64,000 nt of DNA from Uloborus plumipes (taxonomy: Eukaryota > Arthropoda > Arachnida > Araneae > Uloboridae). Under the pieces are notes generated by a model. That model was not told the DNA's origin. It did not search any database and saw nothing but the letters and a program-made list of their open reading frames with translations. The position numbers and the translations under genes are program-made. The stretch is from NCBI GenBank assembly GCA_038373865.1, contig JAXGGA010002363.1, positions 1-64,000 on the forward strand, in the 5' to 3' direction. Shown here piece by piece: positions 21,961-32,375 of this stretch; position 1 is the first letter of the stretch, and each line of letters begins with the position of its first letter.

Positions 21961-22269
21961 GGTTCCACGAAACTTGCATTCTTCTCGCAATTCAAATTTT
22001 TCATTTAAAAATCATTAAAACTGAGGTCTGGGTGTATATTTTAATCAGTATTTTTGGAATGAAGAGCAGATAATATCAAAACAAATTCAATTACAAACCT
22101 AATTATAGATACTCTTGCGACCATGCAAGAGCAAGAATACATAACTTTATGGAGACCACATTCGATTCATCCTCGCAATTTAATTTAATGCCGTTGTTGA
22201 AATTTGATGCAGTTAAAAAAATGAATATACTCATTTCAAAAAATAAATATGAATGCCGATTTGGACTCT

Positions 22270-22460
22270 TTTTAACCGACTTCAACAAAGGAGGAGGTTA
22301 TACAATTCGTCGGAGAATTTTTTTTTTTTTTTTGTATGTTATAAGATTACTCGAAGATGCCTGGACCGATTTCAAAAATTCTTTTTTTGTTAGAAAGGTC
22401 TTTCGTTCCGATTGGTCCCATTCTCTCGTGGTCCGGGTTCGATAACGGGAACCTACAGAA
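22270..22460 (+). repeat. Repeat fragment with AACCGACTTCAACAAAGGAG motif
   Basis: TTTTTAACCGACTTCAACAA followed by AGGAGGAGG, a T run, ACTCGAAGATGCCTGGACCG and CCGGGTTCGATAACGGGAAC forms a block that recurs widely in arthropod genomes. I know it as a repeat but cannot assign its class. The CCGACTTC motif recurs in both orientations in the foldback element at 23192-23668. Confidence 0.5.
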
Positions 22461-22568
22461 ATCTTTCGAAAAAGAAATTGGTATCACAGTAATCATAATA
22501 ATGACCATTTTGAACGCTAGGCTTCTCTGGATTGCATAATGAAATTCATTTCTATGGTCTTTTTGAAA

Positions 22569-22964
22569 ATTTTAAACCGAGTATCTTTCTATGTCCTGCT
22601 TTTTTCTATTGAACTCCAACGAACTGAAAGTCGTACCAGGTACTAATTGATTCGTAATATTTCAGGTTTATTAGTCTTAATTTACATAAGGTTTGATAAA
22701 GGAATTTTGAAGAAAGTGAGGAAAATCTCCAAATTTTTGCTCAAATTTAAAGCGATTTGTCCAAAATGATTAAATATGAAATTCATTGTTACAAAACGTG
22801 ATTGATATGAGACAGTTATTATAATGATAATGAAAATTTTGAATGAAGGCTTAACTGAAGCAAACATGAAACTCATTAGCGGGCTACGTACGTAATACGT
22901 CGTAAAATTTTATGAACCGCCAGAATCTAGTGTTGTTTTGAAATATAAATTAGTTGAAAAGCCG
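22569..22964 (+). mobile_element. Diverged solitary Helitron unit Y1
   Basis: GAGTATCTTTCTATGTCCTG, then AACTGAAAGTCGTACCAGGT and onward to GTTGAAAAGCCG, matches unit Y1 of arrays A and B with many substitutions. The 5' TCTACTTATATTAAA has decayed to AATTTTAAACC. The copy stops at the same place as Y1 in the arrays. Confidence 0.72.
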
Positions 22965-23191
22965 TTAATATTTAGCCTTTGATTAAAGTTAGTACACAAA
23001 TAAATACTAGAGAATAACAAGGATTATTTTTTAGTGTCAATCGTTTAAAATTTTAGACGCGTTGATACTCTCTCTCTTTTTTTCCTTACATAGTTTATTT
23101 TATGAAGCATTTATTTAAGCAAATTAGGTGAAGTTTTGCAATGGAAACATTACCGTATTTCATATGTACATTTGCACTAAAAAGAATGAAA

Positions 23192-23668
23192 TAAAAATAT
23201 TTTTGAAAAAAAAAATTGAGCCGACTTCGGAACTTCACTCGGCAAGTGCTCTAAAAAGTAAAAAATAATTTTATTCTTTGAACACCATCGACACTACATT
23301 TAAACATAAGTTTTGAAGTCGGCGCAAAAACACTATATAGAATCATACGAAACTATAATTTAACTATATATATAAATAGCAATGAATCCAGGTTCTTTAA
23401 TTGCATTCGCATACACTACATTGGCAACCACATATTTATGTAATGGTACAAATATTCAACTCTTAATTTTCAATGGTTTCTCTGGAAAATGTTGGCAAAA
23501 TGTAGTTAAACATCAGTTCACCTATAGTTTTTGCACCGACTTCAAAACTTATGTTTAAATGTAGTGTCGATGGTGTTCAAAGAATAAAATTATTTTTTAC
23601 TTTTTAGAGCACTTGCCGAGTGAAGTTCCGAAGTCGGCTCAATTTTTTTTTTTCAAAAATATTTTTAT
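23192..23668. mobile_element. Foldback element with ~140-bp inverted arms
   Basis: The left arm (23192-23331) and right arm (23527-23668) are near-perfect reverse complements, running from TAAAAATATTTTTGAAAA through GAGCCGACTTCGGAACTTCA to TGAAGTCGG(C/T)GCAAAAAC. The spacer is 195 bases and AT-rich. No coding sequence or certain target duplication is seen. The CCGACTTC motif links it to the repeat at 22270-22460. Confidence 0.83.
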
Positions 23669-25396
23669 AATATTCACAACAACCTACGCGAAAAGCGGAG
23701 TTTTTAACTTATAATTCAGCAAAAAAAAAATTGCAACAGTTTTGCTAAATATGACACAATAATTCAAGCTTCATCCAAAAGCCATAAAATAAGTACCACC
23801 AATCTCGCTAAGATTGAAACTTAAAAATTTTGTTTAAGAAAGTTGCGTGAAGATATTTTAAGAAATTTAATGCTTATTTTGAAGATAATAAGTATTATTT
23901 ATACTAATTTTTGTTTTAGTTGCCTTCAAGCAATACTATCGAAGAAAACTAAAGGGTTTCGTGAAGAAAAGTGGACATTATAAAAAAGGTTCCAAGGAAA
24001 TTAAGAAATGCTGCTCTGTGATAACCCAATACAAGACTACCTATGAAATTGTTTTAAACCTACACATGGGCCTTTTAAAGATTGACATTCTCTGGCGTAT
24101 TCCTCCACCCGATAAAGCTCTCCACGTCAATGACATTCTTCATAACCGGATGTTGGCTGCATCAGTATCCAATCCCAAGATGGCCGCCATGTCTGCAGAC
24201 CGACATTCCTCTTAGGAACAGATGAATGGATGCTCTCCAGCCCACTTGGTTATTTGACGTAACAGAGCACCACCTGTAAAATAGTGTGTGGGATCCAAAA
24301 ATGGCTCAGCTGTTATGGCATCGCCATGCCCCGCGTCATTCCGTCTACGTCATTGGACATTGTTGTTCTAAGTCCCACCGATAGCGTTAAGTTGTTGTCT
24401 AATAATATGGCATTAAAAACACGTTTACTGTATCGTTACATGAGGAAGCAGATAGTTGTGTAGTTAATTGCTTCCGATTCGAATAAAGAAGGTTCTAAAT
24501 GTTTAAAACGATTTAAATGGATCTCAAGTTGAACTAAAATTTTGCAACACTTTTAAGATAGGCTCATAAATTCCTTATTTGACGGCTTTTGTGTTTCGTA
24601 AATGATAGTTCTGTCATTGAATTGTTTTGGTTCTTCAATTAATGTTGTTATTATTCGGTTCGTGTAATTGTGAAGTTTCTAGTTTCTTTTCTGAAGAAAA
24701 TTGCTTTTACATTTTCTCTAATTATAGTCAAAGAAAAAAAAAACGGAAAAGGAAATGATGAATTCATGTCTGAGGGATCAAAAATCTCATGACTGAGGAT
24801 TGCAGCCAGTTTTTGAAACTTTATTTAAATCTTCTTTAAAAGAAAAAAAAGCCTCGAATTCTTGTACTCTACAATGGATTACGCTGTATTTTTAAAAAAA
24901 TTAACTTTTAAACTTTGTATTTTCCATGAAGCATTCTAAGTACTATTTATAGCAACCGAACAGGGAGCGCTTGTTATCGCATTGTTTTCGTCCGCTCATC
25001 GAATTTTCCTTGTGCTCATAATAAACACAATGCGTTACACTGCAACCCTTTTAACATTGGTTTAATGGTACTTAGCACCTTGATTTCGCTAGAGGTTCAA
25101 GAGCTTCTGTATATTACTCACGATCGAGCAAACGTTTAGAAAACATGACGGTTACGTTTAAAAAATTTTTATTATGAATTTTACATAATCAAGCTTATTG
25201 CAATAATATCAGATGAAAAAAAAAAGTTTTACTATGTACCCCATATGGAAAGAACCCAACGATGAAAAAAGTTTGTCGATATCGAAAGTTATTTTTTAGA
25301 AACTATGAGAATTTTAAATGTTTGGTTAAGGATTTTAGCATAACTATACATCATTGACTATTAAAATATTTGTAATGACACATATTCATAAGAGTA
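23669..25396. other. Unassigned sequence
   Basis: An 84-codon plus frame (23961-24215) has no recognised domain. The stretch 24080-24330 is slightly GC-richer and contains CAAGATGGCCGCCATG, which resembles promoter-associated motifs (YY1-type), but nothing else supports a promoter. Confidence 0.4.
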
Positions 25397-25781
25397 CTAG
25401 CTGCCAGGGCAGCTAGATTAGCTTCCTGCGGCATGTTGATGCATAACGTCCTCCCTCTCTAACTTTTACCTCATTCTGAAGTTATATTATTTGATATAAT
25501 TTAATGTTCATTAGATTTCAAGACATACCACGCACGTGGCTCGGCGTTGCACGGGCACTTCGTGCCCTGAAAGTAGTGAGAAAAAAATTTAAAGAAACTA
25601 CTCCCCGCCAAGGCGGCTCGCTTACAGGCGCTTCACGCCTTTACTTTTTTCCTATATAAAAAAAATCATTCGAATTATTGAGATGCTTCGCGCCTTCAAG
25701 ATGGTGAGGAAAGTTTCAGTAAGTTCAGCTCGCTCAAAGGAAAAAAGGAGACATAGATACTCAGTTTTTAATATAAGTAGA
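25397..25781 (-). mobile_element. Helitron unit Z (array B), empty-site copy
   Basis: It matches 3284-3870 without the 198-bp hAT insertion and has both the older stem-loop (CCCGTGCAACGCCG context, about 25530-25556) and the newer terminal stem-loop AGCTGCC/GGCAGCT with CTAG. It supplies the uninterrupted AGCTGAAC target sequence. Confidence 0.75.
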
Positions 25782-26205
25782 TGGCTCTTCAACAAATAAA
25801 TGTTTCAAAATATTACCAGTAGCTAGCGATAAAAATTCTACGTAAGTGGCCCGCTTATGAGTTTCGCGTTTGATTTAGTTAAGCCTTCATTCAAAATTCT
25901 CATTATCATTGTTATTATACTGTTTCATAGCAACGACGGTTTGCAAGAATGAATTTCATATTTAATCATTTATTAGGCTTAATCGCTTCAAACTTGACTA
26001 CTTATTAATTGATATCTTCGCTAATTAAAATCGTATAATTATATCAATTGAAACTAATGAAGCCTGAAAAATTACCTATCTATCGGTACCTGGTTCGACT
26101 TTCAGGTCATTGGCGTTCAGGAGAAAGAAGCGTGACATAGAAAGATAGTTAGAAAGATAGAAAGAAAGATAGTTAGAAAGATACTCAGTTTTTAATATAA
26201 GTAGA
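25782..26205 (-). mobile_element. Helitron unit Y1 (array B)
   Basis: Starts TCTACTTATATTAAAAACTG at 26205 on the minus strand, directly after the CTAG of unit X, and ends at the same GTTGAAGAGCCA boundary as in array A. Confidence 0.75.
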
Positions 26206-27423
26206 CTAGCTGCGTAGCCCGGCGTTGCACGGGCTGTAATGTAGTGAAGGCAGTTTGAGAAAACTACTCGCCACCAAGGCGGCTCGCCTTTAAAGAAATG
26301 AGGAAAGTTTAAACAGTTTACTCGCCGTCAAGGCGGTTCGCCTTTACAGTAGCGAGGAAAGTTTCAATTCACTACTCGCCGCCAAGGCGGCTCGCCTTTA
26401 AAGTACCAAGGAAAAGTTTAATAAACTACTCCCCGCTAAAGCGGCTCACTAAAAAGCTTTCCTGCATCAAAGAATCAATCGAATAATTTGCACATACTTC
26501 CTCAAAAATAAAGACGATGTCAAGTAGCGCATACTTAGCACTCTCCCTAAATAACAAATAAAATTCCTTTCCAAAAACAATTATTTCCAAACCGCTTTTT
26601 CCTGTAAAATTAATTGCAAAATTCTAAATGAAAAAGTTCTTTTAATATTTGGATCGCAGCCAGAAAAAGTCCATTCTAAAAACAGCAATTGCAATTTTAT
26701 TTAAAAACACATTTTCAAAATGGTACCAGAGAAAAAATATGTCATTAATAATTAGAATAAAAAAAATTGTTAGAATTTTGTTTAAACACGTATTCAAAAT
26801 GACAATGGAAAAAAATAACTCTTTCATTTTAAAAAGTTCAAATTAATTAACGTTTTAATTTAGGGCCGAATTCAAGTGAAACACCATTGCAATCGCTTCG
26901 AGGCGTTTGCATATTGCAACCGCTACTGTAAGTCGAATTCAAGTGAATTCGTTTCACTTGAATCCAAATTTTGGAATTTGCGATTGCATTGGTGAGTTGC
27001 GATCGTCCGTGTTTCACTTGAATACCTGCCTTAAAATCGCAACGGAAAGAAATAAATATCTTGGAGCTTTAAATAGTTCAATAATTTAATTAACGTTTTA
27101 ATTCAAAATGGCAACGGTAAGAAAAAATGTCTTGGAAGTTTAATCATTTATTAGGCTTAACCGCTTTAAATTTGACTACTTATTAATTGATATCTTCGCT
27201 AATTAAAATCGTATAATTATATAGATTGAAACTAATGAAGCTTGAAAAATTACCTATCTATCGGTACCTGGTTCGACTTTCAGTTCATTGGCGTTCAGGA
27301 GAAAGAAGCGTGACATAGAAAGATAGTTAGAAAGAAAGATAGTTAGAAAGAAAGATAGTTAGAAAGAAAGATAGTTAGAAAGAAAGATAGTTAGAAAGAT
27401 ACTCAGTTTTTAATATAAGTAGA
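26206..27423 (-). mobile_element. Helitron unit X (array B)
   Basis: It contains an expanded GAAAGAAAGATAGTTA-type microsatellite near its 5' end (about 27313-27405), the X-specific AT-rich middle, the hairpin repeats and an intact CTAG terminus. A PIF/Harbinger MITE interrupts it at 26863-27030. Confidence 0.78.
26863..27030. mobile_element. PIF/Harbinger-type MITE, 168 bp, nested in Helitron unit X
   Basis: The ends are GGGCCGAATTCAAGTGAAAC and, inverted, GGCAGGTATTCAAGTGAAAC. The flanking duplication is TTA (26860-26862 and 27031-27033), and the other X copy reads AATTTAAAATCG uninterrupted. GGSC-type ends with a TTA duplication are the hallmark of PIF/Harbinger. Internally AAGTGAATTC and GTTTCACTTG occur again as short inverted motifs. 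Confidence 0.87.
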
Positions 27424-27523
27424 TGCTTAAGTAGAATTACTCTGGGAATATTATGTGAGGCAGTAAGAAGCAAAAGGGTTATAAGTGGATTTTTTTTTTT
27501 CAAATTTTTTAAGAGAAACGAGT

Positions 27524-27675
27524 GCCAGCCCCCTTGTCTAGTGGTCGGATAAGTTTAACTCGGATGGGGAGGTTCCGGGTTCGAATCCCGCCTTGGGCAT
27601 GGATGAGCTTTTTCCAGGCCCGTCATTTAGGGGGGGCAGGGGGTCAATTGCCCCCTCCGCTGCTTTGAGAAATCA

Positions 27676-27712
<37 letters not shown>

Positions 27713-27850
27713 TGGGCGTGGTTTTTTATATTTTCCGATAAAATTTCATTGTGATTGAACCTTTTGCCCCCCCCCCTGGAAAAACTTGGAATGACGTCCC
27801 TGGCTTTCTCCCTTTCCTGCCTTGTCCTTTCTTCGTGTGAGTGGAACAAA
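27524..27850 (+). mobile_element. tRNA-derived SINE (copy 3), interrupted by a hAT MITE
   Basis: CCTTGTCTAGTGGTCGGATA (A box) and GGTTCCGGGTTCGAATCCCG (B box) form the tRNA-like head, and the body continues GGCATGGATGAGCTTT. After the MITE the body resumes as GCTTTCTCCCTTTCCTGCC through CTTCGTGTGAGTG. It then diverges from the other two copies, so the 3' half is missing or replaced. Confidence 0.82.
27615..27802. mobile_element. hAT-type MITE, 188 bp, carrying a (TA)n tract
   Basis: The ends are CAGGCCCGTCATTTA and, inverted, CAGGGACGTCATTCC. The flanking 8-mers GCTTTTTC and GCTTTCTC differ at one base. The SINE at 29945-30228 shows the uninterrupted target (GCTTTCTC, read on its own strand). 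A TATATA microsatellite of about 33 bases (27679-27711) lies inside, with G-rich and C-rich stretches on either side. Confidence 0.82.
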
Positions 27851-29935
27851 ATAACAAGGAGAAGCCTGATTAGCCTTGCACCAATGACACCCCGGAAAGA
27901 GTACCCCCCTCCCCCGATTAAAAAAGGTAAGGGACTTGATGTGGCCACTCAAAAAGCGTGAGAGAGCGTTCTGCCTTTCCCTCAGAATATTGCGTTGGTG
28001 ACACCATCCAGGTCCTTTACATTCAATTTTCTTTGCTTACTTACTGCATAATAGTCCTTCATAGCGTACGTACAGTACTTTAAATAGTTTCATTTATGTT
28101 CGTGAACATTAAGAATTAAATTTTGTTTAAAAATGCAATTGCAAATCGTCGCGTTACGTGCTGTAGTGCGTGTTATGCACATATATGTTGTATAACCACT
28201 TAATTCAATCGAGTCACATCTGTTTTCTTAAATGGTACTTTCTTGGTTATTTTTAATTAGCCGCACCGTTTGAAAATCCGAACTACCCCTATGGCACCAT
28301 ACAATTCATCAAAGGCCTATTTTCAAGAAAAATATGATCTAAACCAAAAGCTTTTCCTGGACTGTTACCGAAAAGAAAAAAAAAATGTAATCCCCTTACA
28401 ATAAATACATCATCGTTTTTCCCTTCCCTCTTTAAATATAGCCGTTCCGGCGTGCGGTTTTTTTTAACGTGTAACAATTTACAAATCCCTCATTTAATCT
28501 TCGGAGAGAAAAATGTGCTCCCTTAATTGCGCAATTAGTGCGGATATCTCCCTCCTACTTTTTGTTGCGCACTCCATCCCCAGAGAGTGATTTACGAAAC
28601 GATTCAAATTTTACAATCTTATCGACACCCACCTTACAATACGTTCGTAAATTAGAGCAATTAACTTTCCGTTGCACAGCAGATAGGTGTGTGTAAAAAA
28701 AAAAGGCTCCACTCGACAATAGCTCACCGCTCTGCATTTTTAAGGATTCATTTGAGGTTCGCAATCGACGATTTAGAATCCGTATTTAATCTTCGTAGTG
28801 TGCTACTAGAAACTATAAAAATTGTTAACTGGGATTTTTTTCTAGTAGATCTTTTTTTAATATTCATGCAATGAAATATTTAATTTTTTGAATACGCCTA
28901 AATTTAAAATTAATGCTACACTTATTTAATCAGAAATAAATCAGATCAATAATGATCCAACGTCACTGCCAACAAGAGGAAGAATTTAACTTTTACGTAT
29001 TTTCGATTTCTGGAGCCTCTAGGAAGAAACTCAAAAATATTTCCATATGATAAAACAGCAGAGTTACGATGTGCTCAGAAGTATAAAACAAAAATGTAAA
29101 AATTAAAATAATGAAGCTCTACATAAATGCTGAACTTAGATCCAGGTTTGGACGTGTGTGTTAAAATCAACTTTTAGCGTTGCGGAATACATATGAACCG
29201 CAATAAAGCAAAGTGACCATTGATACAATCTTACGTGTGCTTCTAGTAAAATTGTATGAAAATATCTGATGTATGCTTTTTTTACTAATTTATTTATTTA
29301 TCTTTTTTTATTACTACTTTGCTTTATTTTTTATTTATTTTGAAAAACCAAAAACATTCTCAAACATTGTCCAAATTAAAATACATTAATAGTTAAATAA
29401 ATTAAACAAACTAAAACTTTTAAATATTTTTTTTCGGTAGTTTAAAACTTCTGAAGTTGTTGCAAATTCAAAACGCGTTCATAAGCTTCTAACAGATCAG
29501 TTAAACGCTTGAATTTTTAAGTTCAAAACGATCGTTTGTAATTATTTCTGAAATATTTCGATACATTTAATATTGATGTTTGAGAAAAATATATGCTTCT
29601 TTTAACTAAAGTGTGACACTTTAACTTTGAAACTACAAACATTTAAATGATTGGAAACAGTAGCACTATTAGCATTTTTTACAAAATATATTTTTATTAA
29701 ATGCGTAAGAATACATTGATAGTTTTGTAAATAGCAATTTACGCAGAATAGATACAGTTACGCAAAATAGATGATTAGATGAAATTTAACGAGTTCTGTT
29801 TGATACAAATGCTTATGCTACCCAGTGAGGTATAAACCATCCCTATAATTGGACATTCTGTAATCTAGTAAATGAAACTGTACATAAGGCTTAAGTGAAA
29901 AGTATTGAAAGAAATTAAATTCACGTTTGAAACTT
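27851..29935. other. Unassigned AT-rich sequence
   Basis: No element or gene was recognised. Short GC-richer patches (27880-27990, 28540-28640) have no identifiable coding content. Confidence 0.5.
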
Positions 29936-29944
29936 TTATTTACA

Positions 29945-30228
29945 TTTTTTTTTTTTGTTTGTCGTGTGCCAGACAGGCTGGCAATTTTGGAGTGCGCTGC
30001 TTCACTTTTCCAACTGTACCGTAATTTGGTGTGAGGTCCGACTTCCACAGTACACGCATGCCATAGGTACCCGTTTATAGGGTAGGCAACCTTTCACAAC
30101 AACACATTCACACAAAGAAAGGACAAGGACAGGAGAGAGAAAGCACATCCATGCCCGAGCCAGGGACTCGAACTCGGGACCACACCATCAGTGGCAGACT
30201 GCTCTGACCACTAGACAAGGTGGCCGGC
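29945..30228 (-). mobile_element. tRNA-derived SINE (copy 2), complete
   Basis: On the minus strand it begins GCCGGCCACCTTGTCTAGTG with A box (TAGTGGTCAGAG) and B box (GAGTTCGAGTCC). It runs through a ~200-bp body and ends in an A-rich tail (T run at 29945-29957 on plus). A 9-bp duplication TTATTTACA flanks it (29936-29944 and 30229-30237), as expected for LINE-mediated retroposition. It is the reference that proves the insertions in copies 1 and 3. Confidence 0.9.
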
Positions 30229-30237
30229 TTATTTACA

Positions 30238-31540
30238 AATAAATATCATGAATAAAAACTAGGGGATAAACTTTCGTTAGAACGGTTGTTGAATACACAA
30301 TTTTGGTTGTTATAATCAAAAATAAGATTTTTATTGATAAGAATAAATTTCAATTTTTATTATCTTTGTAGAAAATTTAATTACTAATAATCAGCACATA
30401 TATGGTACACCTCGGATTTTACTTTGCTATAATTTTCAACTCGATCGTGGGACGAATTTGATATCTAATTGATGGATCGGACGCAATTTCGACTCGGTAC
30501 AAGAATAAAGTTTGATCGGTAAAAAAATCACATTGAATGTACTAAGTCCAATGGACTTTACGTTAATTTAGTTTTGAATGTTTAGAAAATATTTCAAAAA
30601 CAACAACATCATAATAATGATCTTTACCATATTAATATTTTTCATAAAATATTAAAAAACCGCTTGTACTATTTTAGCGATATACATTAGCAGAACTAGA
30701 AAATTTGAAATATGGCACAAAATAGAGAAGAGAAGAGGAAAATAAATGAGAAAACTAAAACATGAATAACATAAAAATTCAACACATAACTGAGTCCCAG
30801 AAATTAGTTGAAACATGGTTTTATTAAGTAATGTTTTTATTCTTGTTATAAAAGCTATTTGTCACGAGACACTGACTCACACACATAAAAAGAACAAACT
30901 AACAATAACCAAGCAATAGGTAGTAGAAAAACATGTGCTCTAAATAATTTCTTTTATATCATTTTATTTCGATTCATAAATTGATACTGAATTTCAAGCG
31001 TCTTTAATCATATTGAGATGTATTCAAATTTAACAACAGGTTTGCCCCGTCTGCTAAAAGTTAAACACAAATTAAATTGTTATAACCAAAAACAGGGTTC
31101 CAGTAACATAAATAAACCGCATTAAAATGCCTCCGAAAACCTTAACCAATCACAATGTAACTGATAGCATGATTTTCGCAAAAGCCTACGCGTTATTATT
31201 TAGAAAATTTCAAGCTAATTCTATCTGAGGTTCGAATTACGGGACGAAAAACATCAAGATCTCTTGACAGTTAGCCTTTTTACGTTTCCAAATTCATTTA
31301 ATCGAAAATTACGAAGTAACCCTATTCCTACCGAACAAATGAATATTCCCTAGTGCCGACACAGAAAGAAACAGCGACTGATGAGTCTATTCGTCGTTCG
31401 CGCGTCCTTTTAATGAGGCAAGCACTGCTGAGGTGACATTATCGGTCGCTAATTGCGCGTCGCCAATTATACTAAGTGCCCCGCCACAGGTCCGTAAACA
31501 GAATTCTTTGTTTTCTTCGACGAACTTTGGCGTGGGTTCG
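30238..31540. other. Unassigned sequence; GC-richer at about 31380-31540
   Basis: Mostly AT-rich with nothing recognised. The last 160 bases have more CG dinucleotides (TCGTCGTTCGCGCG, GCGCGTCGCC) and adjoin the duplicated segment that follows. A 67-codon minus frame here has no known motif. Confidence 0.4.
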
Positions 31541-31542
31541 GG

Positions 31543-31780
31543 TTTCAGGGGTCGCATTCTCGCCGCAATGGGGTTATTTAAACCCCACATAGTTGATTAG
31601 CGCTCGAGCGCTTCTCATTTACTGCCGTTTGGGACGCCGCGGAATGTTTGACTCTTGATGCTGCGTCAATGATGGAGGAAAAATTTAAGTAATTTGAGCA
31701 TCTTGCATTGATGTGCGTTAAAATTATTGGCGAAATATTTTTAGCAACGATTGGTGTTGATTAAGGGCCCTGCTTGTGAT
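31543..31780 (+). repeat. Segmental duplication, copy 1 (~240 bp)
   Basis: Shared blocks with 32136-32375 include TTTCAGGGGTCGCATTC, AACCCCACATAGTTGATTAG, CGAGCGCTTCTCAT, GATGCTGCGTCAATGATGG and GGCGAAATATTTTTAGCAA. The copies differ by numerous substitutions. The duplicated segment is not a recognised transposon. Confidence 0.82.
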
Positions 31781-31790
31781 TCAAGGTATC

Positions 31791-32133
31791 CACTGTTACA
31801 AATTTTCTGAAATTTTACGCTAAAAGTTACTGGCATTCATGTTACCAGTAATTTTTACCGTAAAATTCCATTATACTGTACCATTTTACGGAAGAAAAAA
31901 AAGTTCAAAAACACGAGATGCGAGCACAAGGATCGAGCACGGGACCCTGATTTCGCACACCCTTTTGCTATCCACTACACCAATTAGAGCATATCTGGTA
32001 AATCACGTGGTGCAGCAATTGGCGCTATAGACTTTTCCTTTTCATGGAGCAATTTTGTATGAAAAACTTCTGCAATGTAAACACTACATTTTACAGTACC
32101 ATTTACCATAAAAGTTTCCTGAATTTTTAAGTG
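31791..32133. mobile_element. CACTGTTA-family element at the duplication junction, tRNA-like interior
   Basis: The ends CACTGTTACAAATTTTCTG and, inverted, CACTTAAAAATTCAGGAAAC are related inverted repeats. Near the left end GGCATTCATGTTACCAG and ACCGTAAAATTCCA occur, and near the right end ACATTTTACAGTACCATTT. The centre contains a tRNA-like sequence on the minus strand. It sits precisely between the two copies of the segmental duplication. A relative is at 16728-17046. No clear target duplication was identified. Confidence 0.6.
31917..31990 (-). repeat. tRNA-like sequence inside the MITE
   Basis: On the minus strand GCTCTAATTGGTGTAGTGGA followed by TAGC resembles a tRNA D-arm/A-box, and GTGCTCGATCC resembles a T-arm/B-box. 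The acceptor ends do not pair into a full tRNA, so it is not a functional tRNA gene. It could act as a polymerase III promoter or be a captured SINE head. Confidence 0.5.
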
Positions 32134-32135
32134 TT

Positions 32136-32375
32136 TCAGGGGTCGCATTCGCCACTAAGGTCATTTAAGCCCCACATAGTTTATTAGCGTTCGAGCGCTT
32201 CTCATAAACGGGCGATTGCCGCTTGGATATTTGACTCTGGATGCTGCGCCAAGGATGGCGAAAAATTTTATGTAATTTGAGTATCTTGTATTGATGTGCC
32301 TTAAAATTAGAGGCGAAATATTTTCAGCAATGATTTGTGTCCAGAAAACCTTGATTGTGTATCGGTAGTCCCACA
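32136..32375 (+). repeat. Segmental duplication, copy 2
   Basis: Partner of 31543-31780, about 593 bases downstream and in the same orientation. It begins immediately after the end of the MITE. Confidence 0.82.

Larger units (their letters stand above)
25397..27423 (-). mobile_element. Tandem Helitron array B (units X-Y1-Z), non-autonomous
   Basis: Read on the minus strand, unit X runs 27423 to 26206 and ends in a stem-loop and CTAG. It is followed directly by Y1 (26205 to 25782) and Z (25781 to 25397), which ends in CTAG followed by T. The first TC is preceded by A. These are the same three units as in array A but in a rotated order, with the same internal junction Y1|Z. It lacks the hAT MITE of array A and carries a PIF/Harbinger MITE in X. 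There is no coding capacity for a Rep/helicase. Confidence 0.82.

Noticed and set aside
22269..22445. Coding exon in the ACTCGAAGATGCCTGGACCG region
   Set aside because: The sequence matches a widespread arthropod repeat motif, so the frame is incidental.
24155..24200. CAAGATGGCCGCCATG as a genuine promoter
   Set aside because: Only a single motif, with no TATA, initiator cluster or coding sequence downstream.
31387..31590. 67-codon minus frame as a host exon
   Set aside because: It lies in a CG-richer patch beside a segmental duplication and has no splice context or homologue that I recognise.
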